NCBI GenBank assembly: GCA_012838385.1
Contig: DUPL01000121.1
Span: forward strand, 1 to 64,000
Length of the DNA stretch: 64,000 nt
DNA from: Clostridiaceae bacterium
GTDB taxonomy: Bacteria > Bacillota > Clostridia > UBA1212 > DUPL01
Direction of reading: 5' to 3'
The notes under the pieces are model-generated. The model ran no database searches. It was not told the DNA's origin and saw only the letters and a list, made by a program, of their open reading frames with translations. Position 1 is the first letter of the stretch. Every line of letters begins with the position of its first letter. Made by a program: the position numbers and the translations under genes. This document shows, piece by piece, positions 35,873 to 44,812 of this stretch.

Positions 35873-35892
35873 AAAATAAATAAGACCTCCTG

Positions 35893-36162
35893 CTATTTTT
35901 CATTAATAAAAACTATTTCGTCTTTTTTTACATAGCCCAGCTTTTCTCTGGCTTTCCTTTCAATATATTCATAGGTGCCTATCATCTCCTGCTCTTCCTT
36001 CAGCTTGTCGTTGTATTCAGTTTCAGCCTGGATTTGCTCCTGCATGTCATGATAGTTCTTCATGTTCCTATCCAAAATGCTTTGCTGGCTAAGCAGTATC
36101 ACTATTAGATTGACAATTATGCCTATAAATATAATGTTTCTGAGATTAAACAGTTTTTTCAT
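35893..36162 (-). CDS. divIC: Septum formation initiator DivIC/FtsB-like
   Basis: An 89-residue bitopic protein: short cytoplasmic MKKLFNLR, one membrane helix (about 8-26), an extracellular coiled coil (QSILDRNMKNYHDMQEQIQ) and the family C-terminus YIERKAREKLGYVKKDEIVFI. It acts with FtsL and DivIB in the divisome. The ATG at 36162 follows GAGG by eight bases. Its own vegetative promoter lies just upstream, separating it from the sporulation genes yabP and yabQ. Confidence 0.9.
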   Translation of the reverse strand: MKKLFNLRNIIFIGIIVNLIVILLSQQSILDRNMKNYHDMQEQIQAETEYNDKLKEEQEMIGTYEYIERKAREKLGYVKKDEIVFINEK

Positions 36163-36196
36163 AACCATTACCTCATCTTTTCTTTGGTATACCGGT

Positions 36197-36225
36197 ATTA
36201 TATATTGTTTTATTATCAAGGTCTA
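36197..36225 (-). promoter_or_regulatory. Probable vegetative promoter of divIC
   Basis: Minus-strand TAGACC at 36220-36225 (three of six -35 matches), 17-bp spacer and perfect TATAAT at 36197-36202. It sits in the 135-bp gap between yabQ and divIC. Confidence 0.55.
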
Positions 36226-36297
36226 GTACCTTTTTTATTAATTCAACAACTTTATGGACATATTAGCACAACAGGATATAATTGGCAACACCTGTTA

Positions 36298-36747
36298 TTA
36301 TTTTTCTTTTGAATTCTTTCTTTTTTCAAACATCTTTTTTATCTTTGCTACCAGCCTAACAGGTGCTGACAATATTTTAAACAAAAGATAAATTATCCAA
36401 AACAGTATTTTATTAATAATCTGAGATATCAATGCCCAATATATTAGAATGCCACACACCAGACCAAGTATCATAAAGCCTCTTATTTCGCCGTCGTTGA
36501 ATACCACCACGACAAAAATGAAAATGGCAAACGCCAAAAGCGCAAACAACACATCCTCTATATGGACAGCATAAGTTACCTCTTTGTAAGCTGTTTTGGT
36601 TGCTTTGCGGACTGCCCTGAAAAAATCAAAAAGAAGCGCAATAACACCTCCGGCAGCCATCATGATTAAAAACAGCTCAAGAGATCTGCCAATCATCAAA
36701 CCTTCATTCAAAGCGTTTCCTGCACTCACCAGAAAAATAGTATTCAT
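36298..36747 (-). CDS. yabQ: Spore cortex biosynthesis protein YabQ
   Basis: A 149-residue membrane protein with four or five helices (residues 14-38, 62-85, 88-105, 108-130), the GGVIALLFDFFRAVRKATK motif with the Asp-Phe-Phe-Arg stretch typical of YabQ, and a basic C-terminal tail. In B. subtilis YabQ is needed for spore cortex formation and lies in the forespore outer membrane. It overlaps the stop of yabP by four bases (ATGA). Confidence 0.88.
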   Translation of the reverse strand: MNTIFLVSAGNALNEGLMIGRSLELFLIMMAAGGVIALLFDFFRAVRKATKTAYKEVTYAVHIEDVLFALLAFAIFIFVVVVFNDGEIRGFMILGLVCGILIYWALISQIINKILFWIIYLLFKILSAPVRLVAKIKKMFEKRKNSKEK

Positions 36748-37034
36748 CTGAACATGGAGGCAAATACGCCTTTACCCTTTCCTTTCTTTTTGTCGTCATA
36801 CTCAAGACTGTAAACAAAGCCGGTAACCACCAGATCATGATGCTCAAGACTAAGCTTGCCTATCTTTAACCCCTCTCCTCTTACAAGCATCTTTCCAAGC
36901 TCGGTTTCCAATGCCACATATGTATCATCAAAACCGTAAACGTCAAGAACTCCTGATATTCTGAGACGTTCCCTGTTATCCATAGAAACATTGTGTCCCG
37001 TTGTATTTGCCAGGATTTTTCTCTCCTCTGCCAT
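36744..37034 (-). CDS. yabP: Sporulation protein YabP
   Basis: A 96-residue protein with the YabP/YqfC beta fold: HNVSMDNRERLRISGVLDVYGFDDTYVALETELG, LVRGEGLKIGKLSLEHHDLVVTGFVYSLEY. The start at 37034 is preceded by GAGGTGAGG. A possible sigma-E-like -10 (CATATTATT, minus strand, 37051-37059) lies just upstream, but the leader would be very short. Expected to be expressed in the mother cell together with yabQ. Confidence 0.9.
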   Translation of the reverse strand: MAEERKILANTTGHNVSMDNRERLRISGVLDVYGFDDTYVALETELGKMLVRGEGLKIGKLSLEHHDLVVTGFVYSLEYDDKKKGKGKGVFASMFR

Positions 37035-37142
37035 ATGCCTCACCTCAACCAATAATATGCTTGAAATTTGTCCTTTATTCTTTTATTCTTTTGTGTTATA
37101 CTTCTTTTTGCATGTGGAGAATAATACGAGAGGTGTATATAG

Positions 37143-38927
37143 ATGGCTCGTAAAACGCGAATTGAGCTGAATGATTTTGATGAAATTATAAATGACGAAA
37201 GATATATTATAGATAAAGAAGCCAAGAAAGAAAAAAGAAGAGAAAAAAGGGAGAAAAGAAGGCTTATCGCCGAATACGACAAGGATGATTTGATTGGCAA
37301 AGCAGAACGCAAGCACAAGGCGACTATAATTAGTTTGATAGCAGCAGGTAGTCTTGTTATCATCTTCTTTATAACCACTATAATAATCTCAGCCACTCTT
37401 AACAAGGGAGAGGTTTATGCAGGCGTATATTTCAACAACTACAGCCTTTATGGAATGACAAAGAAAGAAATTGAAGACTATATTAACAAAACATATATAG
37501 ATCCATTTAAAAACAAAAAGCTCATAATCTCTTACGAAGACAAGGAAATTGTAACAACACTTTACGATGTTACCAAAACACCGGACCCTAAAAAGGTTGC
37601 TGATGACGCATATAAGGTAGCTAGAAACGGAAACATCTATTCACGATTGTTCAAAGTCATGAACTTGAAGTCGGAACCGGTCAAAATGAAATTTACTCTT
37701 TCTTTGGACAAGGAGATACTGGAACAGCTCATAAACAATCTGAAAGACGAACTGTATGAGGCAAAAGAAGACCCCAGCTACAAGATACTGCCAAACTCAG
37801 TAGTTTTCAGGGGTGGAAAAAACGGCAGTGAAATGAATCAGTTGAAACTTGAAAACGACATAAACGATGCGATTTACGAACTATTGGAAACAAAAAACGG
37901 CACCAGTGTTGAAAAGGTTGTTGTGGAAATATCAACAATCAAATTCAAACCATTGAATGTTGATGAAATATTCAACGAGGTTTATGTTAAACCTGTTGAT
38001 TCCACTTATGACAGAATATCACCAAAAGAAATACTTATAACTGATTCCACACCTGGTAAAAAACTGGACAGAGATGCTCTTAATAATATAGTAAGCAGAA
38101 TAAACAAGGGCGAAAACGTCATATTTGAAGAGTTGCCAATACTGGATGTTGAACCTGAAATAACGAGGGAATTCCTTGAAAGCACTCTGGTAAACTACAC
38201 TATCGCCACCTCTTCCAACAAGAATAATAACAATGACGACATGACCGACCCTGCTAGAATGGAAGACAGAGCTACTAATATTCAAAAATGTGTGGATGCA
38301 CTGAATCGCTACATCCTTTTCCCTGGCGAAGAGTTCAACTTCTGGGAAGCTTTGGGCACCTTCAACGAAAGCACAGGTTACGTATATGCTTTCGACAACT
38401 CCGCAGCTGCGGAACAAAAGGTCTTGGGCGGTGGCATTTCCCAAGTTGCTTCCGCACTTTACCTGGCAGCCTTTACAAGCGAGCTTGAAATAGTGGAGCA
38501 CCACAACTATCCGTATACAGTAAACTATGGTCCTCTTGGTTTTGACGCACATGTTGTAAAAGGATCAAAGAACCTGATATTTAAAAACACACTGGAGTTT
38601 CCAATAAGGATTGTTTGCTCCTATGAGGATGAAACGATAAAGGTAGAGATACTCGGAACCGATACAAACAGCAATGTACGCATAAGAACAAGCTCTACAA
38701 CAAAGGCAATAAGCTATGATACGGAATACATTGATGATCCAAACCTGCCTGAAGGTACTGAGTTTATCACAAAAGGCGGCATAATGGGCTACGAGGTTCA
38801 GCTGTTCAAGAGAATAATTATGAATGGAGTGGAACTCCTAAGCGAGCATATTGGAACTGTCGTATACCAGCCAAGAAATCAGGTAATCACAAGAGGAACA
38901 GGACAAATCGAAGATATTGAAGAATAG
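37143..38927 (+). CDS. VanW family protein with PG-binding-4 repeats
   Basis: A 594-residue protein: highly charged cytoplasmic N-terminus (KKEKRREKREKRR), membrane helix (about 62-83), two peptidoglycan-binding type 4 domains (about 90-330; GVYFNNYSLYGMTKKEIEDYI, ITDSTPGKKLDRDALNNI) and a VanW domain (about 365-500) with RATNIQKCVDALNRYILFPGEEFNFWEALG, VLGGGISQVASALYLAAFTSELEIVEHHNY and FKNTLEFPIRI, then a G5-like tail. VanW occurs in some vancomycin-resistance clusters but is common in clostridia with unknown wall function; there is no van operon here. It diverges from yabP. Confidence 0.88.
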   Translation: MARKTRIELNDFDEIINDERYIIDKEAKKEKRREKREKRRLIAEYDKDDLIGKAERKHKATIISLIAAGSLVIIFFITTIIISATLNKGEVYAGVYFNNYSLYGMTKKEIEDYINKTYIDPFKNKKLIISYEDKEIVTTLYDVTKTPDPKKVADDAYKVARNGNIYSRLFKVMNLKSEPVKMKFTLSLDKEILEQLINNLKDELYEAKEDPSYKILPNSVVFRGGKNGSEMNQLKLENDINDAIYELLETKNGTSVEKVVVEISTIKFKPLNVDEIFNEVYVKPVDSTYDRISPKEILITDSTPGKKLDRDALNNIVSRINKGENVIFEELPILDVEPEITREFLESTLVNYTIATSSNKNNNNDDMTDPARMEDRATNIQKCVDALNRYILFPGEEFNFWEALGTFNESTGYVYAFDNSAAAEQKVLGGGISQVASALYLAAFTSELEIVEHHNYPYTVNYGPLGFDAHVVKGSKNLIFKNTLEFPIRIVCSYEDETIKVEILGTDTNSNVRIRTSSTTKAISYDTEYIDDPNLPEGTEFITKGGIMGYEVQLFKRIIMNGVELLSEHIGTVVYQPRNQVITRGTGQIEDIEE

Positions 38928-38953
38928 GAGCCTAATTCGGCTCCTTTACTTTT
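38926..38953 (+). terminator. Intrinsic terminator of the VanW gene
   Basis: AGGAGCC/GGCTCCT hairpin with a six-base loop starting inside the stop codon, followed by TTACTTTT. Confidence 0.8.
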
Positions 38954-38959
38954 GACATA

Positions 38960-38985
38960 TAAAAAAGCCCACTTGCTGTGAGCTT
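38960..38985 (-). terminator. Intrinsic terminator of rpmE
   Basis: On the minus strand AAGCTCAC and GTGGGCTT pair (one G-U) around AGCAA, followed by TTTTTT, 11 bases past the rpmE stop. It faces the VanW terminator. Confidence 0.85.
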
Positions 38986-38996
38986 GATTATATCTC

Positions 38997-39194
38997 TTAG
39001 AATCCATATCTCTTGTTGAATTTTTCAACACGTCCACCAGTATCCACCAGTTTCGCCTTACCCGTATAGAAAGGATGGCACTTTGAGCATATCTCAACGC
39101 TAATATTTTCTCTAGTTGATAAAGTGGAAAAGGATTCTCCACATGCACATTTCGCAACTGTCTCTATTAGATTAGGATGAATGTTCTTTTTCAT
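38997..39194 (-). CDS. rpmE: 50S ribosomal protein L31, zinc-binding form
   Basis: A 65-residue L31: [22 protein letters not shown] with Cys16 and Cys18, and [26 protein letters not shown] with the second CxxC (near 37/40). Having the cysteines it is the zinc-containing RpmE, not the YtiA-type paralogue. The ATG at 39194 follows AAGGTG; a GTG three codons upstream is less likely. It lies downstream of rho, a common clostridial pair, with its own promoter. Confidence 0.96.
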   Translation of the reverse strand: MKKNIHPNLIETVAKCACGESFSTLSTRENISVEICSKCHPFYTGKAKLVDTGGRVEKFNKRYGF

Positions 39195-39252
39195 TTTTGT
39201 CACCTTCCTTCATACTCATTGCTGCATGCCATATTTTTGGACAACATAGTGT

Positions 39253-39281
39253 ATTATACCATGTTGCAATGTTATGTGCAA
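39253..39281 (-). promoter_or_regulatory. Sigma-A promoter of rpmE
   Basis: Minus-strand TTGCAC at 39276-39281, 17-bp spacer, TATAAT at 39253-39258 with extended TGG, about 60 bp before rpmE. Confidence 0.8.
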
Positions 39282-39320
39282 TACTTGATATTTAAATAAT
39301 TTCAGCAAAAATGGAATTTC

Positions 39321-41021
39321 TTAATACTTGTAACTGTCATTGAATGATGTATTTATCATCTTTATAAACTCAACATTGGTCTTTGTTTGCATAAGTTTGT
39401 TTATCAACATCTCGGTAACATCGGCCGTGCCCAGGTTGGCCATTGCCTTCCTTACCGTATAAATTGCGTTGAGTTCACTCTCTGATAACAGAAGTTCTTC
39501 CCTTCGTGTACCTGACTTGTTTATATCAATGGCAGGGAAAATACGTTTTTCAGAAAGTTTTCTATCCAAGTGCAGCTCCATGTTTCCTGTTCCCTTGAAC
39601 TCCTCGAAAATCACATCGTCAAGACGGCTGCCCGTTTCAATCAAGGCAGTAGCTACTATGGTCAGACTTCCTCCTTCACGCAGGTTCCTCGCAGAACCAA
39701 AAAACTTCTTTGGTTTGAACAATGCTCCAGGATCCAATCCACCTGACAGGGACCTACCCGTAGGTGTAATTGTCAGGTTGTATGCCCTTGATAGCCTTGT
39801 CAGGCTGTCAAGAAGAACAATTACATCCTTGCCGTGTTCAACAAGCCTTTGAGCGCGTTCCAAAACCATTTCCGCCACTTTTATGTGTCTTTCAGGCATT
39901 TCGTCAAATGTAGAGGAAATAACCTCACCCTTTACAGACTCTTTCATATCCGTAACTTCTTCAGGTCTTTCGTCTATAAGCAGCACAATAAGTTCCATCT
40001 CGGGATAATTGACAGAAACCGCATTGGCAATCTTCTTGAGCAGAACAGTTTTTCCCGCCTTGGGCGGTGAAACAATTATTCCCCTCTGCCCTTTGCCTAT
40101 TGGCGCTATTAAGTCGATTAGACGTGTGGACAATTCGTTCGAATCTGTTTCCAATACAATTTTTGAATCCGGATATATGGGAGTAAGCTTGTCAAAAGAT
40201 TTTCTTTTTGACATCGATTCAGGTGGAAATCCATTTATCGAATTGATATAGTACAAAGCCTGATATTTTTCGTTATCCTTCTGGAATCTGCTCTTCCCTA
40301 TAATCCTGTCTCCTGTTCTCAGATTAAATCTTTTGATGTAAACAGGGGAAACGTATACGTCCTTGCTACCGGATACATAACTGCCGATTCTTAGGAATCC
40401 GTAATTGTCAGGCAAAATGTCAAGAATACCATCAACATCATTGTCTGAATGTGGATCATATTTCGTTTTGTTGTTTTCCTGTCTTCCGTTTACAGGTTCA
40501 TTAGTTGATTCCTGCGTGTCTTCAACGATTTGTGTAGATTTTTCTTCTTCCTTTGATTCTTCTTTTTCCACGGCTTCGGTTACTACCTTCTCAGTTTCTT
40601 CAGTTTTCTTGGATTCATCCTCTTTAATGGTGTCGGCACTTTGTGCAGCACCATTTCTTCTGAAAACTACAGCAGGCTCAAACTTTTTGAAGGTTATCTC
40701 CGGTTCTTTTGTATCATCATCGCTGTTGACAATCTGTCTAGCCAATATCAAAGGAGCTCTCTCTGGTTTCTTCTCCTTTGGAGGTCTGCCTCTTCTTCTT
40801 GGTTTGGCAGTCTCATCTGCTGCAGCTTCAGTCTTCTCCGCTTCTTCTTCAGGAGGCATGTTTTCCAAAGCAGCAGCTATTTTGCTTTTATAATCCGGAA
40901 TCTCTTTAATAGCTTCAATGAGACCCGTTTTATTGTATGTTGTGGGTGATTTCACACCAATTTTTTTCGCAATAATGCGAAGATCCTTTATGTTTTTTTG
41001 ATGAAGTTCTATATCTTCCAT
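39321..41021 (-). CDS. rho: Transcription termination factor Rho with N-terminal insertion
   Basis: A 566-residue Rho (E. coli 419). Residues 1-45 are the Rho N-terminal SAP-like helix bundle; 50-195 a charged, low-complexity insertion with TAKPRRRGRPPKEKK, an AT-hook-like GRP core; 200-270 the cold-shock RNA-binding domain (GILDILPDNYGFLRIGSYVSGSKD); the rest the ATPase, with SPPKAGKTVLLKKIA (P-loop), LLIDERPEEVTDM and SLTRLSRAYN (R-loop region). Rho unwinds RNA to terminate transcription. Insertions of this kind occur in many Firmicutes and Bacteroidetes. The start ATG at 41021 follows AAGGTGG. Confidence 0.96.
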   Translation of the reverse strand: MEDIELHQKNIKDLRIIAKKIGVKSPTTYNKTGLIEAIKEIPDYKSKIAAALENMPPEEEAEKTEAAADETAKPRRRGRPPKEKKPERAPLILARQIVNSDDDTKEPEITFKKFEPAVVFRRNGAAQSADTIKEDESKKTEETEKVVTEAVEKEESKEEEKSTQIVEDTQESTNEPVNGRQENNKTKYDPHSDNDVDGILDILPDNYGFLRIGSYVSGSKDVYVSPVYIKRFNLRTGDRIIGKSRFQKDNEKYQALYYINSINGFPPESMSKRKSFDKLTPIYPDSKIVLETDSNELSTRLIDLIAPIGKGQRGIIVSPPKAGKTVLLKKIANAVSVNYPEMELIVLLIDERPEEVTDMKESVKGEVISSTFDEMPERHIKVAEMVLERAQRLVEHGKDVIVLLDSLTRLSRAYNLTITPTGRSLSGGLDPGALFKPKKFFGSARNLREGGSLTIVATALIETGSRLDDVIFEEFKGTGNMELHLDRKLSEKRIFPAIDINKSGTRREELLLSESELNAIYTVRKAMANLGTADVTEMLINKLMQTKTNVEFIKMINTSFNDSYKY

Positions 41022-41146
41022 CAATACACCACCTTATTACATATTTTTTACCATATATTTTCCATACTACCATAATAATCAATTTAGGGGGGATAACAAG
41101 TCTAACAGATGAAGACCAATTTGAACTGAGCGAATTGCTCATGAAT

Positions 41147-41175
41147 ATAATACACAATAATGTAAAAAATGTCAA
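41147..41175 (-). promoter_or_regulatory. Strong promoter of rho
   Basis: Minus-strand TTGACA at 41170-41175, 17-bp spacer and TATTAT at 41147-41152. The -35 overlaps the stop codon of the dnaC-like gene. The leader of about 120 nt contains a small GAGC/GCTC hairpin; Rho autoregulation through it is possible. Confidence 0.8.
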
Positions 41176-42185
41176 CACGAAAGGTTTCTATGCTTTATAC
41201 GTATATCATCACCTACAAACTCCAAAAGTTCGAATCCTCCTATTATCCGGGATGCAACCCTTTCACCATAAGCGGAGAATATATTCTTTAGACTGAGATT
41301 AGTTGAAATTATGGTTTTGCAAATTCTTTTCCTGGACATTAGTTCCCTTGAATTTAAAATGTCCAAGAGTTCGGCATATCTCGAACCAGTCTGCCTCTCC
41401 GTTCCCAAATCATCTATAATCAGAAGTTCCGCATTTGTCAAAAGTTCATCCAGCTCAATTGCCTTTTCACGTTCTTCCTCATCCTGCGAGTACTTGGAAG
41501 CTATGTTGTCAAACAAATCCGGAGCACTCATGTATACCACTGGAATTCCCTTTTCAATAAGTGCTATTGCAATGCAGTTGCACATAAAAGTCTTTCCAAG
41601 ACCTGCTTTCCCTACAAATATAAGATTGTCTGCTTGTTTTGTATGAAAGTTCCTTACAAATTCCTTGCATCTTGCAAGATTTTTTGCCTGGATTTCACGC
41701 GGAGACTCTTTCGCTTTATACCTTTCCACATCTGGTTCGGCAGGATACAAATCAAGGTCATAATCTTTAAAAGTTCCACCTGCACGGGTGACATTTGAAT
41801 CCTTCAAAAGACTTTTTATAAGAAGGCTCTTGAAACAAGAACACCTTGAAGAACCGGAATCACTCTTAATATATCCTGTATCCTTACAATACATGCATGT
41901 ATGAACATTGTCAAGATAATCCGCAGGATAACCACATCTGGAAATTAAAGCTCTCTTTCTACCTATGGTTTCATTGAGTTTTTGCTTGATTTCGTCTTTT
42001 CTGTAATCTCCGTTTATTGCACTCAAACCAAGTCTTATTCCCAGTTTGCGAATTTCATCATCAAGGACTGCAATCTGTGGAACCTTGGAAAATATCTCTT
42101 CTTTTCTCTTATCAGCAAGGAGCATTGCATTAAATCTTCTTTTCTCGAGTTCGTCATTGACCTCTTTGTAGATTCTCTTCCTCAT
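41172..42185 (-). CDS. DnaC/DnaI-like helicase loader ATPase
   Basis: A 337-residue AAA+ protein. An N-terminal helical region (1-90) is followed by four cysteines (CMYCKDTGYI...CSCF, residues 97-120) as in DnaI zinc domains, then the ATPase with FVGKAGLGKTFMCNCIA (Walker A, near 195), LLIIDDLGTE (Walker B) and IISTNLSLKNI (sensor 1). Such loaders place the replicative helicase on DNA. It overlaps the preceding DnaD-domain gene by four bases, a frequent clostridial pair. Confidence 0.9.
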   Translation of the reverse strand: MRKRIYKEVNDELEKRRFNAMLLADKRKEEIFSKVPQIAVLDDEIRKLGIRLGLSAINGDYRKDEIKQKLNETIGRKRALISRCGYPADYLDNVHTCMYCKDTGYIKSDSGSSRCSCFKSLLIKSLLKDSNVTRAGGTFKDYDLDLYPAEPDVERYKAKESPREIQAKNLARCKEFVRNFHTKQADNLIFVGKAGLGKTFMCNCIAIALIEKGIPVVYMSAPDLFDNIASKYSQDEEEREKAIELDELLTNAELLIIDDLGTERQTGSRYAELLDILNSRELMSRKRICKTIISTNLSLKNIFSAYGERVASRIIGGFELLEFVGDDIRIKHRNLSC

Positions 42186-43198
42186 TTAGTCTCCTTTCTT
42201 TTGTACAGGTTTTCAAAAAACTCATCGTCATACTGTCTTTCCTCGTAATTTCTCATTTGAGGAACATCATCCCTATAGCTTGCAGGCTTTGTCTTCCTGC
42301 CTTTATCCTGAGCATATTTCTTTCTGCGTTCTTCCTCATAGACATTTATCATGTCAACCGTATTCAGTCCGTTCTTGAACCACTCTGTTATCATTGCATC
42401 GAATATACGAATTGAAAACTTGGGTCTGCTCGTTGACTTCTTTAAAGCAATCTCAATTATATCAAAATCATACTTGTATGTATAGAACCACTTGGCTACA
42501 ATTTCTTCCTCGTACTCGGTAAGATTTCTGCCAAGCCTCAGCTTGTTCGTTATCTTCCTTACAAGCTCTCTAAACTTCTCATAGCGCAAGAGGTATTCTT
42601 CCACATCCTGCACCGATTTAATGTTTCTCTTTGCCCACTCCTGGGCAACTTTTCTTATGTACGGCTTTGTCATGACACCATTTGTCTGACAATGCTGGAA
42701 CAGCATATACATTGCATCAGGACTGAAGCCGTATTGATGAAACCAAAGCTCTATTTCAGAATACCAGCTTCCGGGCATCATGCCGCCAAAAAACCTGTCG
42801 CTAATCAGCTTTACAACCTGGTTTCTAGCCTGATTTTCATTTAAATCCTCAATCTCCACATCATCAGGCATAATGGAAGTTATTTTCCTGTAAAACCTGT
42901 TAAGCTCCTTTTGATTTATGTCGCAAACGGCAATGATTCCTCCTTGAACGCTCATAAGTCCGATTGCTTCTAGTTCAATTAATTTCTCCATCAACACACT
43001 TTTGTCTATGCCTAAGGTTTTTGCTATCGCATCTTCCGTATACTCCTGGTTAAGTTTGGACAAGTAAACGCAGTAAACATATATCTTGACGCCCAAAGGA
43101 TCAAGACCCGGCAAGTAGTCTGAAAAGAACAAATCGCTTATTGGCGTTTGTTCGAACATGGGATTGTACGTTTTTTCAATTCTTTTAGGTTTGTCCAA
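42182..43198 (-). CDS. DnaD/DnaB-like primosome protein
   Basis: A 338-residue protein with an N-terminal winged helix (residues 35-115; ISDLFFSDYLPGLDPLGVKIYVYCVYLSK) and a C-terminal DnaD domain (about 200-290; YEKFRELVRKITNKLRLGRNLTEYEEEIVAKWFYTYKYDFDIIEIALKKS with the YxxxIxxxW-like FDAMITEWFKNGLNTV). It is expected to prepare DNA for helicase loading by the overlapping dnaC-like gene product. AAGGAGAATT precedes the ATG. Confidence 0.88.
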   Translation of the reverse strand: MDKPKRIEKTYNPMFEQTPISDLFFSDYLPGLDPLGVKIYVYCVYLSKLNQEYTEDAIAKTLGIDKSVLMEKLIELEAIGLMSVQGGIIAVCDINQKELNRFYRKITSIMPDDVEIEDLNENQARNQVVKLISDRFFGGMMPGSWYSEIELWFHQYGFSPDAMYMLFQHCQTNGVMTKPYIRKVAQEWAKRNIKSVQDVEEYLLRYEKFRELVRKITNKLRLGRNLTEYEEEIVAKWFYTYKYDFDIIEIALKKSTSRPKFSIRIFDAMITEWFKNGLNTVDMINVYEEERRKKYAQDKGRKTKPASYRDDVPQMRNYEERQYDDEFFENLYKRKETK

Positions 43199-43215
43199 AA
43201 CAATTCTCCTTTATG

Positions 43216-44418
43216 TTAATTAATTGGTGCAGTTCCAACCTTTACCGCATGCACAACGAAACGTCCGTCATTGTAATTGTACCTGTGACAGGTGGAAAGA
43301 GTCAGTATGTCGTCCCTTGAAGACAGAACAATGTCGGTTTTTACCACTGATTTCTTCTGCAATCCTCTGGCAAATTTAAGAAAAGCCTCAGGGGTTGAAA
43401 AATATGTTTGGATGTAATAATCATCCGTGGTGGTTTCGTAAGCAGAAAATATTTTCCAAACGGTGACACCTTCTTTTGTATAGGTGTAAAGGTACTGGTG
43501 CTTGAAAAATACTTCCTCTTTCTGATAATACTTGAGCTTGCCAAACATGTTTCCGTTTCTCATGTTGTGCCCATATATTATATTATTACTCCCAATTTTA
43601 TTGTCCTTGCCTGAACTTGATATCCTTTCAGGCCTGTTTCTGTAGTCAAGGAACAGCGAACCTGATGATCTATGCTCCTTGTCTATGTCTCTCTTCAGAT
43701 AAAACTCGTTGTCATTGGCTTGAAGGACATAGTAATCTATCTCTGCCCCTTCACCATAAAGCCACATTACAAAATCACTGTTTCTTGCTTCATTCTCCAG
43801 CAAGGACTGCAAAGTGGCCACCTGTGGATATGTAATTCTTGGGGGAGTCGCCATTGGATACTCAGGGATCTCCCTGTCAGGAGTAACTTCTATCAAGCTG
43901 CCCTTACCTATATTATACTGCTCCCTTATCCTGATCATATGTTCATGGTCCGCCACATATCCATAAATCTGCTCACCAATCATTCCAAGAGCAAAAAGCA
44001 TTACCGCAAGTGCAACGGATCTGCCAAACTTGTAAAACAAGAGATTCAGTTTTCTTCTCTCTCTTTCCTTGGCAGACAATTTCCTTTTCTTTTTCTTGGG
44101 AGTTATTACTTTTACGGCAATATTTTCATTAAAATCTACAAGATTTCCTCTGTCAGGCACTAAAAAATGAGGAGGAAAATCAAACATGAGGTTTTGTCCT
44201 TCCTTCAGCCTGAAAACCTTTGATTTACTGATGGAAGTTCCCTCTTCAAGTTGCTTGTTCAAAACTTCCTCGTGTTTAAGGACATCACGAATCTCTATCT
44301 CGACTTCATCTGCCAGCTTGTCGAAATATGAATCTCCCTCGTGTATCTTCTCTATCTTTGCCATCTTATTTATATCATCCAACGTCTTCTCAACATCTTC
44401 ATTATTCATATCGTGCAT
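43216..44418 (-). CDS. Class B sortase with long cytoplasmic extension
   Basis: A 400-residue protein, against about 240 for typical SrtB. Residues 1-130 are hydrophilic with a basic KKKKRK stretch, 133-154 the membrane anchor, and 215-397 the sortase domain: His284 in IIYGHNMRNGNMFGKL, Cys377 in LTLSTC and Arg386 in NDGRFVVHAVKV. HNM and the long helix before the active-site strand mark class B. It joins proteins to peptidoglycan outside the membrane. GGGGAGATATTC precedes the ATG. No substrate gene adjoins it; the CBM9-like protein at 22 kb carries a possible signal. A decayed copy lies upstream. Confidence 0.9.
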   Translation of the reverse strand: MHDMNNEDVEKTLDDINKMAKIEKIHEGDSYFDKLADEVEIEIRDVLKHEEVLNKQLEEGTSISKSKVFRLKEGQNLMFDFPPHFLVPDRGNLVDFNENIAVKVITPKKKKRKLSAKERERRKLNLLFYKFGRSVALAVMLFALGMIGEQIYGYVADHEHMIRIREQYNIGKGSLIEVTPDREIPEYPMATPPRITYPQVATLQSLLENEARNSDFVMWLYGEGAEIDYYVLQANDNEFYLKRDIDKEHRSSGSLFLDYRNRPERISSSGKDNKIGSNNIIYGHNMRNGNMFGKLKYYQKEEVFFKHQYLYTYTKEGVTVWKIFSAYETTTDDYYIQTYFSTPEAFLKFARGLQKKSVVKTDIVLSSRDDILTLSTCHRYNYNDGRFVVHAVKVGTAPIN

Positions 44419-44488
44419 GAATATCTCCCCAATATAGATTCGATATATATAATATACAAAACGAGGCAAAAAATCAAACAGAATAAAG

Positions 44489-44742
44489 TTACCAAAACGT
44501 GCTGTAGGTATACAGATACTGGTTTTGTAAGAAAATTTCCTCTTTCCGGTACATCTTGAGCCTGAAGAACATGATAATTCAGCTCTGTGCCTTCCTCCTC
44601 CAATGTTTCAACGCCATCATGTGTTCATGGTCAGCACATACCCATATATCTGCTCACTTATCATTGCAAGAGAAAAATTTGTAGAACATCATGTTTAAAA
44701 AATAATATTCTGTCCTTCCTTAAGTCTGAAAACTTTCACCAT
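44489..44742 (-). pseudogene. Decayed partial duplicate of the class B sortase gene
   Basis: In the 394-bp gap upstream of the sortase, the minus strand encodes in broken frames four pieces matching it in order: VKVFRLKEGQN (sortase residues 67-76), FYKF then SEQIYGYV (128-154), EEGTELNYHVLQAQD (223-237) and KEEIFLQNQYLYTY (300-314). Stop codons and deletions, including the catalytic end, separate them. The order and orientation point to a tandem duplication followed by decay. A short open frame at 44406-44603 crosses the remnant but mixes frames. The rest of 44419-44488 and 44743-44812 shows nothing else. Confidence 0.85.
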
Positions 44743-44812
44743 ATCACTCCAACTTATTAACTGAATATCATGATACACTATGAACCAGGAAAAATCAAAC
44801 TATTGAGCACAA

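Noticed and set aside
37143-38927. VanW gene as a sign of vancomycin resistance
   Set aside because: No vanHAX or other resistance genes are nearby, and VanW proteins are common housekeeping genes in clostridia.
44406-44603. Short open frame upstream of the sortase as a separate gene
   Set aside because: It joins two different frames of a decayed sortase copy, lacks a ribosome site and overlaps the true sortase start.
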